Shown piece by piece: positions 11,300 to 23,873 of a stretch of DNA of 64,000 bases. The notes under the pieces are model-generated. The model had not been told where the DNA came from, made no database searches, and was given only the letters and a program-made list of their open reading frames with translations. The position numbers and the translations under genes were made by a program. Every line of letters begins with the position of its first letter. The first letter of the stretch is position 1. Source of the DNA: Tenebrio molitor (Eukaryota > Arthropoda > Insecta > Coleoptera > Tenebrionidae); contig NC_091051.1 in the NCBI RefSeq assembly GCF_963966145.1, positions 11,470,001 to 11,534,000 on the forward strand, in the 5' to 3' direction.

Positions 11300-12984
11300 C
11301 CATCCTGGGAGATCCTGGGAGCGGAGAAATAAACAGGACCGGACTCAAAATTTTAGAAAACAATAAAAATATATAATCAATTATCTCCGTTAATACAAAC
11401 ATTTTACTAAGAAGATTTAGGCTAAATTCTTAAGAGTAATGTATAGTATTATCTATTCATTTTGATTGTGACCACTCCCTAGTAACTGTTCAGTTGCTAG
11501 GTTATTTATAGGGAATTTTAGATAACACTAAATCCAGTCGCAGTTGGCAACTCTCGGAGGCGCCATTTTGACAGAAACGTCACGCTCACAGAAGACAGAA
11601 TGGAGCACGACTTGCGCAAACGTTTTTCGACGTACACTGTGCGCATATCTATAAAATTGAGTTTTGGTACAAAATTTTACAATTCAAAAAGAAAATGCCA
11701 CGTCGTCTTCTCAAAGTTGGGACCAAACGGTTAATATTGACTTGTTTCGAGACATTTATTGAAGCCAACGGGAAAACAACTCACAAAGACGAACATCACC
11801 AATAAAGTTAACTCTATTTGTGCTTTTTTGTTGTACATTTTGGCTAGTAAGTGTTGTAGTTTGATACCTTCTGCCTTTTCATCCCCTGTAAATCATTTTT
11901 TTGAACTTTCTGTCTGGTTAGTTTTTATCTGAAAATATTTGTATTAATCAATGCTAATTGATTAGTAATCCCCAGGCATTTTTCGCGTTTGTCTTACTGC
12001 CAAATGACCATTTCCTTCGTTCTTCATTAATATCGAGAATTGCATGAGGTGATTTCGAAGTTTTTACGTTAAATAATCTGTACCTGGATATAACCTCACT
12101 TTTCAACAGACGTGATCACAGAATCAGACAGACGTTTTTAGTTTCTCCTACTTCAAAGATTGATTTCCGTTATTAACATTGATAAATACATTAAAATCAT
12201 AGCTTTACTACCGTGGTCAAGTTTTGACAATTCTGACATTTTCACATCATGTTACACCACACAAATATTTAGTGTAAAACGTATGCAGCACACAGCTAAA
12301 CAGCGCCTACTATGTTTTTCGTTGTGGTCAGAATCAAAGTGAATAGATATTACCTCGTGTTACAAGGAACGCCTCAACTTCGAAAACAGCCTGTATAATT
12401 ATAATCTGACAGTGTCAAATTTTTTGACAAATTCAAAACGCCCGTTTTGAATGTTCAATATTAGAAAAAATAAAACACTCATTGCTTTCGTTGCAATACA
12501 AAAAAACAAAATTCCCTAACAGTAATGTATATTGAAAATGGATGGACTGTAACGGTGTATTTCCCCCCAGTTTGAGAGGCCGAAAAAATACTTGTCAATT
12601 CGTTGTACGGAAAAAATTACAACGTTTAAAATGTGTCATTAGTTGCAGTTATATCGATTCGATTTACTGGTGCCTGCGAAAACTTGATTCAACGTCATCA
12701 CCGTCGGAGAAAATTCTCCCACAGACATGTGCCCATTCAGATAACCAATTGCTAATTGTGCTAGGAAAAATTCCAGTAACCATTTTCTCAGACAGAATCA
12801 AATAAAACCGCCACTCACTCAATCAGTCAGGATTTCGTCCTAGTCCTAGTAAATTCAAAAAAGTTCTAATTGTATAATGGAAAATCTGTTTAATATATTG
12901 CATAACTAGCGAAGCATGAATTGACAGCTGTCAAAAATCTTTACATAACAAGGTAGTTTAACTTTCCCAAGTAATTTAGCCAAT

Positions 12985-14470
12985 ATGGCATGTTTAATTA
13001 GGGTTGGACTGTCCCGTTTAACAAATGCAAATAGCGTTAAAAGTTTGCTATTTGCAAAAACTGAAATTAATTTTCTACGACCCATCAGTAGTAAATTGTT
13101 GAGAGACCAAGATGTTGATGCACCAAAAAAACCAGCGCCGTGGAATTATAAAGAAAAACCTTACAATATTCTCAATTATTGGACAGACAGAACCACGTCG
13201 AGACTGGATGAAAACTCGAAGGCAAAAAAATGCACAGCGTTTTGTTAAAATACACTTTCATTAAAATTTGTAGGTTATAGTGGTTGAAGGACCAGTTGCT
13301 GCAGGGAAAACAAAGTTTGCAAAACAACTTGCTGAAGAATTAGACATGCTATATTTCCCAGAAGCAAACCTTGATATGATCTACATCAACCATTATGGAT
13401 ATGATTTAAGACAACTTGATGACCAACTACCTGAATCTTGTCGGAGTTTTGACATTAAGAATTTTTTGTTGACACCTAAACATATTAACACTGCATCATT
13501 TCAGAACCGACAATATTATGTCAAGTAATAAACTGCAACATTAAGTATTCACATATTACATTTATTGTTTTAAGGTATTCACAATATATTGATGCTTTAG
13601 CTCACTTGCTGAGTACTGGACAAGGAGTTGTTCTTGACAGGTGTTGTTACTCAGACTTTGTTTTCAATGAAGCAATGTGCAGTCAAGGCTATATATCAAA
13701 GGAAGGTAACAGTAGCAGTAATTGTTTTGTCACACTTGTAAAACAATTATTTCAGCATATAAAGCTTATTATGAATTTCGTGACAACACCATTTCTGAAC
13801 TGTTGAGACCACATTTGGTGATCTATTTGGATGTTCCTGTTGATAAAGTTTTGGAAAAAATAAAAGAGCGTAATCTTGCATGTGAGAGAAATTCACCAGT
13901 TCTTACACCACAATATTTATCTGTAATGGAAAAAGCATACAAACAGAAATATTTGAAAGAGATCAGCAAACATGCAGAACTTTTAATCTATGATTGGTCT
14001 GATGGTGGAGAAGTTGAGATTGTTGTAGAAGATGTTGAAAGAATAGATTTTGATAGATTTGATAGTCAAGATCTTAAAATGAAGGATTGGGTGCAACACT
14101 ACGAAGAAGACTGGGGTGCTCTTCGAAATCTGTATATTTTTAGTTACATATCTAATCTATACTCTAATTACAATTAATTTGTAGATATTCAGATCACAAA
14201 AATCACTTGCTAACTTACTTCAACGTCCCTTTGTATCATGTCCCAGAGTTGACAATAGATGCAGAAGATGCAAAAATTTATCATGATACAATGAACAATG
14301 TTAGTTGACAAATAGATTGTTAATCACTTATATTGATTGTTCTGTTTCAGGCGCCAGGTCAAGTTTATGAAGTTGGATTTAATGCTCCACTAGGAGATAA
14401 GGGCGTCTTGTTTAAAGTGCGTGATCCCCATCGCCACACACTGCCATTAAGAGAAAGAAACTTGCAGTAA
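12985..14470 (+). CDS. NDUFA10: NADH dehydrogenase (ubiquinone) 1 alpha subcomplex subunit 10, mitochondrial
   Basis: This accessory subunit of respiratory complex I (ND-42 in flies) sits on the matrix side of the inner membrane and has a deoxynucleoside-kinase fold. Exons are 12985-13221, 13274-13524, 13575-13705, 13756-14131, 14185-14299 and 14351-14470 (1,230 nt, 409 aa, close to the fly length). The N terminus is basic and Asp/Glu-poor, as in a mitochondrial transit peptide. The kinase-like core starts with VIVVEGPVAAGKTK (P-loop). Further family blocks are EANLDMIYIN, ALAHLLSTGQGVVLDR with CYSDFVF, and LLRPHLVIYLDVPV. The first intron (13222-13273) appears to have a GC donor (TCGAAG then GCAAAA): no GT donor keeps the frame. 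Short AT-rich introns of about 50 nt separate the other exons. Confidence 0.95.
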
Positions 14471-14505
14471 AAAATAATCTTGAAAGTATTTATAATTGTA
14501 AATGA

Positions 14506-14511
14506 AATAAA
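14506..14511 (+). promoter_or_regulatory. polyadenylation signal of NDUFA10
   Basis: AATAAA begins 36 nt after the NDUFA10 stop codon, giving a very short 3' UTR. Confidence 0.65.
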
Positions 14512-15631
14512 GAGTATCAGTCGGAATGAGTATCTTTAAGAAGTAATCGCCAGTAACAAATATTTTACATACTTCCCTGATGATATAATAAACCAGAACG
14601 ATTTTTGAATAGTTACTTTCATATGAGTAGCGCTGTCAGATCACTTTTCTGGTATGAGGCGGAAATTTGAATCAAGAGGCGTCAGCCAAGTGTTGCAAAA
14701 CAGGCCGAATACCTGAAAACTGACAGCGCACGAATATTGAATAACATTTTTCGTGTTCGTTTGGGCAGTCTTAAAAAAAGTTTTTTAAGACGTTGGTTGC
14801 ATACGTAGATGAACATTAAAAATTACGAAAGAAATATTTTAAAATACACTGCGTTTTTTATTTCGCTTCATACAACGTAAAATGGCTATGTTCAGTTCTA
14901 AAATGGACAAGTCAATTCATTACGAACCCCTAATTTCCCGACTCGGCACCCCCCATGAAATAGGCAACCAAACTTACAGATTCATGAAATGTTCAGTAAA
15001 ATAAAAAACTCACGGTAGATATTTAATCAAATAAAACACATTTGTGTTTACTTTAATTACCAAACGATACACCTCTACTTAACATAAAAGATTTCCATTA
15101 CATTTTCAAATGATCATGACATCGCTCAAGGGTGGAAAAATCATAAATCGCATTTTGAGATAAATGCGTTTGAAGTTTTCGTTTGTAAGGACGCATAACA
15201 GAGAGTAGCAACTTCTTCTGCTATTTACCAATCCGATATTAAAACCCGACATATGACGGTATTAGCGTTGGAAAAAAAATGTCATGCTGGAACATGTAGT
15301 AACTCCAAAACGACCTTTTTTGAGTTGTGTCACTCTTGCAGCCCAAGAGTGATATAATCTACACTATCCAACTTATGTAATCTTACTAAAGAATTAAACA
15401 ATTTTTAATTTTAAATTTGATGTGGGTGCAATTGTGTGAAGAGAAATAATTACTAATAATTAAATCATGATGAACATTTATTTTTATAGTCTCATCTTAT
15501 TTTTACGCTCGAATTAATTAAGACATATTTCTTTCCCCTCTTAGTTAATTGAAAATAGATCTGGCACTGTTACAAAAGCAATTGTCTTTAATTACTTGCG
15601 CTGTAAATCAGAGACAAGTTCTTATTACACA
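14512..15631. other. intergenic stretch between NDUFA10 and COX7A
   Basis: About 1.1 kb of AT-rich sequence. I see no gene here. A 10-bp inverted repeat (GCGCTGTCAG near 14632, reverse complement near 14720) is the only structure, and it is too short to call. The COX7A promoter should lie near the right end. Confidence 0.5.
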
Positions 15632-15940
15632 ATGATTACAAAATTATCAAATTTTCGTCTTTTATTGAATCCGAAGGTAATATTATCCATCTCCCAATCG
15701 TTTATTTTATTTTGTTTATTCCAGTGGGGACACAATGCCATCAAAAGAATGAATTCCGGAGGATTACCCGAGAAGTTACGAAGAAACTATGAGAGATTTC
15801 AAATGAAAGATGGAACACCGGTGTATCTCAAGGGTGGAGTTGGCGATCGTATTCTTTTCGGCTTGACTCTCATAGTAGTGGCAGTTGGAGTTGTAGAATC
15901 TTACTACTCCATCATATGTCTGGATAAAAAGAAAAAATAA
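15632..15940 (+). CDS. COX7A: cytochrome c oxidase subunit 7A, mitochondrial
   Basis: A small single-span membrane subunit of respiratory complex IV. Exons are 15632-15676 and 15725-15940, giving 86 aa. After a short presequence, the mature part has the family blocks LPEKLRRNYERFQ and DGTPVYLKGGVGDR, a hydrophobic helix (ILFGLTLIVVAVGVV) and a lysine-rich tail. The intron (15677-15724) is 48 nt, has GT-AG ends and no in-frame stop, so a naive reading runs straight through it. Splicing is favoured because removal gives the normal presequence length and the intron has a pyrimidine-rich 3' end. ATG 15632 is the first methionine of the frame. The AATAAA at 15936-15941 overlaps the stop codon. Confidence 0.92.
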   Translation: MITKLSNFRLLLNPKVILSISQSFILFCLFQWGHNAIKRMNSGGLPEKLRRNYERFQMKDGTPVYLKGGVGDRILFGLTLIVVAVGVVESYYSIICLDKKKK

Positions 15941-15941
15941 A
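15936..15941 (+). promoter_or_regulatory. polyadenylation signal overlapping the COX7A stop
   Basis: The AATAAA hexamer contains the TAA stop codon (15938-15940). I find no other AATAAA on this strand in the next 150 nt, so the 3' UTR is probably only about 15-30 nt. Confidence 0.5.
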
Positions 15942-16202
15942 GAACCATTGTAAATATGTAGTAAATTTTTGTGTATTGTAAGTTATGATTTTGCGATTTA
16001 TTCTTCCCCCTTTTAAACAACTCCTTGGTTATATCGATTATACGGCCACAGATGGCGTGACTTCGCTGTTGTATTGTTATGGTAAATATCCCCATTTGAA
16101 TTATTTTCAAAGAAGAAATTTAAGGAAAAGTGTTTGATAAGCTTCTTTTAAAACAGTGCAATAGAAAATTTATGGGTGGTTTATTTGTAATTGTCAGTGA
16201 TC

Positions 16203-19200
16203 ATGGCCGCGCCCCCTGAATCCGTCGCTTCAGGAAATACCGAAGAAGATTGGCAAATATTTGAAGTACTTTGCAAAGACCACGCCGTGAGTACTGCGTA
16301 ATTAACACATCACAAAATATTTCTACCAACTTACATAAAGAGTTCTACTGTAATTGTTAATAGCGAAGAGACATCTATCTGTCTAGGAGCTGATCATTTA
16401 GTACAAAGAGATTTATAAATACAGTGGGAATCAACAATTGTAATTGTTTACAAACTAATTTTTCCACTTGTGATGCGTTAAAACAGAAATTGAATTTACT
16501 GCGTCATTACTTGAGTTAATGTAGCGTACCTACTCGCAATTGCACCATTGATTTATTTTTCACTTAGACTTCTTGCGTGCAGTCGTCGAGCAAACAGAGT
16601 GCTATTTTTATTCGGAGGAAACATTTCAACTAATCAAAATTAAATTTGTTTGAAACGATTTGAAATAGGATCACTCGTTAGGTGGTACCAAAATAATAAT
16701 ACTTCCTATTCCTGTCGCTATCGATCTCATATAAAAATAATATTGTCTATTTTGGGTCAATTTTCTTAATGCACCTGCTGCCAGTGGCAACTCCCTTGTC
16801 CTGTTCGCTTCTTCCAACGTCATTTCCTCCTTCTTCCAACACGTGAAGAATCTTCAACTCGAATCGAAACGTTCGCTTTTGATTTCTTTTGCAAGAACAA
16901 GAGAATTTTAATATTTAGATTGATTTATGAATGCATGGAGCTTTCGTCCTTCGTGCGCAGCCTGTCCCTGTTTACTAAATTGATCATCAAACTGCGGTAT
17001 CTATAGGTTGTTATGCGTTACTATCACGGAATTTGGTTGCACGCTTTCAGTATATTTTGAACAGCGCCGACATGGCGTAGGTGGGTACCTCCTCCAATCC
17101 AAAATTAGGTGAACTCATTACCTACTTCAAAAATGATGTCTTTGGCAGATGGAAGACCCTGAAGTAGATGTCACGACGACTTTGCGCAGTGAACTCGCCG
17201 CCCTTCAATACAAGAGAGATCGCTTGACTTCAGAGCTCGCGGAGATGAAAAGTCAGATGAGGACTCGCGACCAGAGATGTTTAGATTTGCAAGTCGAAGC
17301 CGACCAATTGCGAGAACAAGCGGCGAGACAGAATGCCATCATAGCGTCGTTGAAGAAGCGCATTCACGAATTAGAAGAAAGAGAAAGAAATTTGTTCGCG
17401 TCTCAGGGACGCAGCGAAATCGCGATACAGACCTTGCAACGAGACAACAGATATCACGAGGATAAAGCGAAAGAATTGGAGAAAAAAGTCAGGAGTTTAG
17501 AATTGGACTTGAACGCTGAGGAGCAAAAAAAGGAGTCGGCTAGATTGCAGTTACAGGATTTGGTTCGTCGACTTTCCGTTGCGTTAGGTTTAGATTTGGC
17601 TGAAAGTGCTCATTTAACACCGGAGTCAGTTGTCCATAAAGCTTCGGAGTTGGTTCAGGTATTTTGATATACTTTGTTGCACTCTAATGATACTTTTCGA
17701 GGATTTTAGGAAACTTCACGGTTAAGAAGTCGAGCGAATAATATTCACGATAATTTGGCAACAACAGAATTAGATTTACGGACTTGTAGAGAGAACTTAG
17801 ACAGGACCATAGCGGATAAAGAATGCGTGCAAAGACAATCGGCAGCACAAGTTTTGGAGATAGATCGTTTGAGACAAGAGAAGGAGTCGCTAGAAATGCA
17901 ACACAGAGTGATGGAAAGAGATTTGAACGAGTTGAAGGAGAAATTGTCGTTTTCAAATCGAAGTTTGGGTTCAGCTAGTGGTAACATAGCACAGCAAGAG
18001 GGCACGATTTGTCAGTTGAGAGGTAACGTTCACTTTGGTGTAGTTTGGGCAGAGATTAAAAAAAATTGCAGATGAATTGAAAATCAGAGAGGAGAAAATT
18101 CAGAGATTACAGAGTGAAAACAGACACACCCTCGAATCTCTGGCTATCCTGTTGAGCACGCCGTCCCGCTTCGTCGAGTCCTTGGAGGCGACAATTAAAG
18201 ACAGAATTCGAGATATTCTGAATGACAACAAAGAAAAAGAAGCGGTAAAAACCGGGCCGGCTTTTAAAATCCGTCTCATTTAAATTTTGCAGCAAATCGA
18301 CAATCTGAAGGACAAATTAAACCACGAGAACCAACAATTAGCGCGCCAAATCTCGCTTTACGATCAAGCGAACTCAAGGATTCGCGTCCTGGAAGATGAA
18401 AAGAATCATTTGGAAGCGAGGTTGCACAAAGCGGATGCTGAAATCAGTACATGCGAGCTTTCCAGGGACGGTCTGAAACGAGATAAAACCACAGTGAGTC
18501 GTAAAATAGGAACGAGGAATTATTTTACGTTTGACGTTTCCAGTTTATGAACTTTTTGGATCGATTGGGACGAGCTTTGAACATGGACGATATTTCGCAC
18601 GACATCGGAGTGGATCTTCACACGGAATCGCTCCTGCTCCGAGCGGAACAACTGTCAAGGCTGGAAAGCGATAAACTCGTGGACAAGGTAATTAAAAATG
18701 TGGGGTCGGAATTAATGAAATAATTCGTTTTGTGTGGTAGCTGCTTTGCTGTGGATACGGGACTTTGCCCCGGCTACGTCGTGAACGAACTTGTCATGAC
18801 ATACCGTTACGCGAAGTAAGACCCTTGTAGAGCACAATTCACTGATTCTTCAAATAGATTTGCAAAGCGCGCCACTCTTAGCTTTACACAATAACAAATC
18901 AATCTCGATCAGATCGTGACATCTCGTTCTTTCCCCAGACAGCTCTAGTGTATCAGTTGCAACGAAGAGTGAGGACGCTGAGGGAGCAGGTCCAGAGAAA
19001 GGACCTTCACCTCGACCTGTTGCGGCGAAAATTAGCCTTACAAGAGGACAACATGAAGACAAAATGCCTTCTCCAAAACGAGCGAGATGAGGCCAATATG
19101 CGCGTCAAAAAGTTGGTGAAACAAGTAGATCGCCTCCAGTTACAGCTCTCAGATGGCAAATCCCAGATAAGAGATTTAAATTCGCAACTGGCCGAAGCTG

Positions 19201-19757
19201 CCGACTACAAGGTTCAAACAATCGTCAAACCGTCCATCGTGTTATTTTTTCTTTTGCAGATTACGGCTCTTGAACGCGGCCGGAAAATCGAGGAGTTGCA
19301 GAAGCGTCTTATCGAATCGGAAACTCTCCGCACCAAATACAATAGAAAAGTAACTTTGCTCAAAGACCAAGTTAGACAAACCGGCCAAACTATCGAACAG
19401 GAACGCAACATTAGCGAGCACTCCGTCCAACTCCTCCGGGATGAGTTGGCTCGCGTCAAAGACAATTTATCGGAACTACAACGCAGAGACGCACAACTTC
19501 AGAGTTTCAAGGGTTCCATCGCTAAAATACTCGGCGTTGCACTGCCGATGCCCGATTACGAGTTGATTTCGCGCTTGCAGAAACTCGTAGATGCCCACCA
19601 CGACTTCACGTTGGTTTCCAGGAGGTACGACGATCCGGTGTTGAGGCTGGCCACCAGGAGTCCGACCGCGGGGAGCAGGTGCACCAGGACTCCGGATCGG
19701 TCGAGATACGACGACTCTGGGTACACGGATGCCGTCGACATTGACGACATCATCTAG
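16203..19757 (+). CDS. CCDC170: coiled-coil domain-containing protein 170-like
   Basis: Exons are 16203-16286, 17149-17658, 17710-18022, 18072-18244, 18293-18493, 18544-18687, 18939-19211 and 19260-19757 (2,196 nt, 731 aa; human CCDC170 is about 715 aa). The protein is almost entirely predicted coiled coil with dense Glu/Lys/Gln/Leu heptads. The most family-like block is around residues 40-130, with LREQAARQNAIIASLKKRI and then HELEERERNL. The C terminus is a short Arg/Ser/Asp-rich tail (SRYDDSGYTDAVDIDDII). The vertebrate family member is associated with Golgi-linked microtubules; transfer of that role here is inference. The first 84-nt exon has a good start context, and its donor (GTGAGT) joins in phase to an acceptor placed right before ATG 17149. 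If that first exon were wrong, translation could begin at 17149. Last intron: 48 nt, stopless. Naming rests on pattern resemblance and length. Confidence 0.68.
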
Positions 19758-19892
19758 AGGCCTTTGCGACAATTAAATTAAGGTCAGTCACACATGTGCT
19801 TTCATTTTTACGCAATGTGTTCAAAAGGTCTTCACGTTTTATAAGGATAGCGTAATTATTGTCGACTAAGTGCAATACAATGTAGAATAAGA

Positions 19893-19898
19893 AATAAA
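19893..19898 (+). promoter_or_regulatory. polyadenylation signal of the CCDC170-like gene
   Basis: AATAAA 135 nt after the stop codon, the first such hexamer on the plus strand downstream of the gene. Confidence 0.5.
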
Positions 19899-20498
19899 TT
19901 GTTACATAACGTAAACATTGTTCTTTTTTATAACTACACCACGGTTTTCGTCAATCTTCAGCGTACATCTGTGAGGGGCAACAACGCTCAATGTCGAAAT
20001 ATTGTAGCGTTACTAGATTTTTATTTAGGTGGATATCTTACGGTGAAGTCGTTACGGAACAGCGCATTAATTATATTTTACGCAGATAGGTTACGTCTTG
20101 CTGTGTGTCTTCTAGGAATACATTGGTTAAAAAATATGATTCATAGGAAAGTCAAATATTCGTGACACGATGAGAAATTTATTGTCTTCTTTATTTGTTT
20201 AGAAATTTTGAAAGTAGAGTAGTTTCGGTTTCTTTTACAATCTTTTGACATTTACTTACGCTCAGAATGGTCACTTGAACAAGAACAATTAAATTAGTTG
20301 CCCAGTTAGGCTGTTTTCTTGAGTAATTATAGTTTAAACTACGATTATAGCCAAACGTGTTTTAGAGTAGGTACCTATCTCATTAGCTGTACATTTAAAG
20401 AAGTTTCTGCTAAATAGATATTTTCATAGATTTTAGGAAAACAATTTTAAAAATAAGACACTTCGAGCAACCATTTTGCAACATTAAAAATTAAAATT

Positions 20499-20635
20499 AA
20501 AACACAAACAACGCAAAAAGTGAGGTTAGGTTTAACAGCTGATCCGTGATCTGTAAATCTGTAATTCGTGGTGGTGCGTTCACAATCGATTCTTCAACGT
20601 CTACTTTGAGGATAAATTTAAGTAAACACCCGATA
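20499..20635. mobile_element. truncated MITE, family A copy 1
   Basis: It shares the inner segment (AAAAAGTGAGGTTAGG, CAGCTGATCCGTGATC) and right arm (GTGCGTTCACAATCGATTC, ending ACACCCGATA) with the full copy at 35526-35713. The left inverted-repeat arm is missing. Confidence 0.8.
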
Positions 20636-23600
20636 TATTATTTTTCATATTGTTAATAACAAACAGAATAATACAATAATTTTTATACCACAACCAAACC
20701 ATGTCCAAAAATTTGTAGCTTATATCTCTATGAAGCATTAGTCCTTCTTTCATTTTGTTTTTTTTTCTTAAATTTAAAACATCAAATACATCTCTGATAA
20801 AATTCATATTTTATGCAAATGCTGTCAAATTTATGAGGCGTGTTTCAGGAAGCATATTTGTTCTTGGTGGGATTCCGGTGATCCTGATATAGATAATAAC
20901 CATTAGCTTCACTTAAAGCAATTAAAATGTTGTAGTAACACACACTAGGTGAACAATGGAAGAATTACCCAGTTACACACAAAAGAAACAAATACCAACC
21001 TAATAAATCCCGGATTACAATGTGTGAACGGAAGCGTATATAAATACAATAAATTCACCAACCAAATACCATGAAGTTAGTATCTGCAGATAAGGCTGAT
21101 GAAGCCGTTAAGTAGTACCTGGAATTATAAAAGAATTTATAAGGTGTTATCTATACGATTTAACATAAAGATAAAGAATGACGTCAACGGCGAAATTTAA
21201 ATAAATTAAATAACTGTAGTTAAAAAAATTGAAAGTTGGGTTTCTCTAATAGATAGTTTTATTTTCGTGAGAGGGATTATGAAGAATTTACAACATAATT
21301 TGGACAACGAGCTATATTTTAGAAATGTGTCCACGACGAATGAATAAATTTTTTGTGACGTGTAACGTCTAATTAGTAATTTTCCTTTGTCAAGTCAACA
21401 TTTATTACTCAGCGCGATTGTAAAAAGTCGTATTAAGCAACTATTACACTAAATCAATAATCACGATAGTGACAGTCTGTTTGTAATAACTTTCAAAAAC
21501 TGGTCCAAACAATATTATAACATTTTAGCAGATAAAAACTTTTATCTTGAAATCAAACTTGCCGCAGAGGTGTTTATTGATCAAGTCGCAAATATGAATA
21601 CCGACAAATGATGTTTGCGTACGCGGTAAGTTTCCAACTTTTCGTTTCCACAACTCGTCAAAATTTCCTGCTCGTCGAGTGTGACAAGAAGTTGAAAGCT
21701 CTCCTCAATCAGCACAATAGATTAAATTAGCGTCTCGTCGATAATTACGGAGATTTTCGGTCGAAATCAGGAGGCACGTGGCCTAAGAGATTTCAGCTCG
21801 TTTCGAGTTCAGGTTCATTTCCTTACGCAATGGTACTCCGTGGTGGCAATGAAACCAACGACAAATCTTCGTCGACGCCTACACGTAGCCAATGTAGACT
21901 TTCCAAACAGGTTCTGAATTTTCAATTCGCTCAAGTTCATGGACATCTCTCGGCGTCTTGGAAACCGGCTCTTCTGCATGTGGCCGGGTTCATACAAAAT
22001 GCAAACTCGGTACACGCCCGTCATATTCAGCAAAATTAACTGCATCTGCTGTTCGGATAGTCCGTGACTCTGCTGCTAATTAAGTCCGGAGATCTGCCTC
22101 TTCAGTCCGAAGGAAACGAAGGATTTTGTCATTTCTGCATTGTGCAGTTTTGTTGTCGGGAGACTTTCCAATAGAACCAGGACTTTCTCTGTCGTCGAAG
22201 GTACAACCACAATTTTGAATGTTATCAAGATCCATTTTTACGGAGCCACTTTCGTTTAAGTAAATATTAAATCTCTAGAGTACGCACCGATAAAAGTTTG
22301 CTCTCGAAGAGACTCGATGGACTTTTAAAGTATCTCAGCAGATTAGCACTTTTACTTTCAAACTTTAAAAATCGTTTTCCTGTTGCGACGATTTAATTTC
22401 CATCTAAGACCTTGCGTTTGCGTTTAATTGCTCGAAAAGCTGTCTTGATGGCCTCTACTATAATTCGTTTAATTATCCTCTTGTAAGACGACAGGAAAAG
22501 CGATCATTATCCTTGATTAGGATCCAAGAGAAGTTATCTTAACCACAGCTACCAATATAACTCGACATATCTAATTATATTTTTCGATCGAATCTGACGT
22601 TCGATTGGTTCATCAAGGTTCGTTAAGTCGTGATGATTGTAACGATGCATTAACATCTCTTGATACAAAAACAAATCGGAACAAATATGTCAAGATCTTT
22701 CGTTCTGTCGACAACAAGAACCTCTCATTAATCTAATTATAAATGTGAGGTGGTTGTCTCATGGGTTGAGAGGTCACGGTTATAAAAATATATTATCTTT
22801 ATTCTAGGCCTCGAATTATTTCACGGCCTTCCAAACGTGATTCACACCGTTGCGGTCCACATAATTACATGTGTGATACCTATCTTTGATGATTTGCAAG
22901 GTTTAACACAGGATTCGCATCAAAATGGCCGAGTTCAGGTGGTTGTTTTATGTAAATTCAGTTCATTGTCCATCAATCAGGAATAAACATCGTGCTAGGT
23001 CAGGGCTTGTACTTAAATGCGTTCTAGTTCCAAATATTTGTGGAATCGACCAAACATTTTTGTAGGGATGACAGTCAGGTGAAATAATTTTTATTTAAAT
23101 TAAAATTATTCTCGAGGTAATATGCAGGGCGCGACTTTAAAAACGTAATTTAAATTCTAATAGGAACCTTTCCCGCCAGGACATTCGGCCTAAGGATTTT
23201 ACACGGCGATTTATCCTTCTCCTTACCTCACATAATGTTTTATTCAAAATTAGGACTATAATACCATCTCGTTCTCACTGAATGTATTTGTTAAATGGTA
23301 TTTTGGAATGGATTTTCATCGAAATAAAAGTAATGCTCTTTACTTAATTTATTCCAACAACCATTGTATCAACTTCTTTTATTTATTTTCATCACACATA
23401 TGAGAAAATTTATGTTAGTTAATTGTGTGGAAATAAAGTTGATATGTACATACATAATTTCTAATTTCTCTATAAGTTTAATATAAAAAAATAATCTTAG
23501 AGAACGATCAGTTGTGATTCATCTAGTTCACCTAATTATTTCAGACCAGATAAAACTTTTATCAAAGAATCAGAAATTGATTTTCCTAGAATAGATTTTA

Positions 23601-23722
23601 TTGAGTTATGATGAGGGGACTTACTGTGAAAGAAATGCAATATCCTTAACTACGTCATTCTCGAGTAAGTCCCACATTTATTTAAGCACTCATAATAAAG
23701 ATAAAAAGTTTAGTCTTAATAA

Positions 23723-23873
23723 TATCGGGTGTTCATTTAAATTTGTCCTCAAATCACGGATCAGCTGTTTAAATCTAACCTCACTTTTTGCGTTGCTTGT
23801 GTTTTTACTCTGCAGACTGACAAGTGGTGCATTTACAATCGACTCTTCAACGCCAACTAAATGAACACCGATA
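23723..23873. mobile_element. MITE, family A copy 2
   Basis: It starts TATCGGGTGTTCATTTAAAT and ends AACACCGATA, in the opposite inner orientation to copies 1 and 4. One long arm is internally shortened, going directly from the terminal 25 bp to GATCACGGATCAGCTG. TAA precedes the left end. Confidence 0.82.

Larger units (their letters stand above)
10201..12395. mobile_element. possible 2.2 kb non-autonomous transposon bracketed by 40-bp inverted repeats
   Basis: The left end (10201-10241, starting ATACAGGGTC) matches, in reverse complement and with several mismatches, 12356-12395 (ending CAGCCTGTAT). Both carry the shared core GAAGTTGAGG(T/C)GTTCCTT. No transposase reading frame is visible inside, while two smaller elements are. 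It may instead be two solo ends of one family. Confidence 0.5.
8811..12984. other. 4.2 kb intergenic block filled with inverted-repeat elements
   Basis: No host gene is recognisable between the methyltransferase and NDUFA10. The stretch consists largely of short inverted-repeat elements described separately (8995-9245, 9275-9636, 9740-9899, 10590-10991, 11027-11299, and a possible 10201-12395 outer element). The remaining sequence is AT-rich and carries only short random reading frames. The promoters of both flanking genes must lie at its ends, but I see no clear core-promoter motif. Confidence 0.6.

Noticed and set aside
21815..22045. Open frames on both strands in a GC-richer island
   Set aside because: No recognisable domain and no splice context; more likely regulatory or random sequence.
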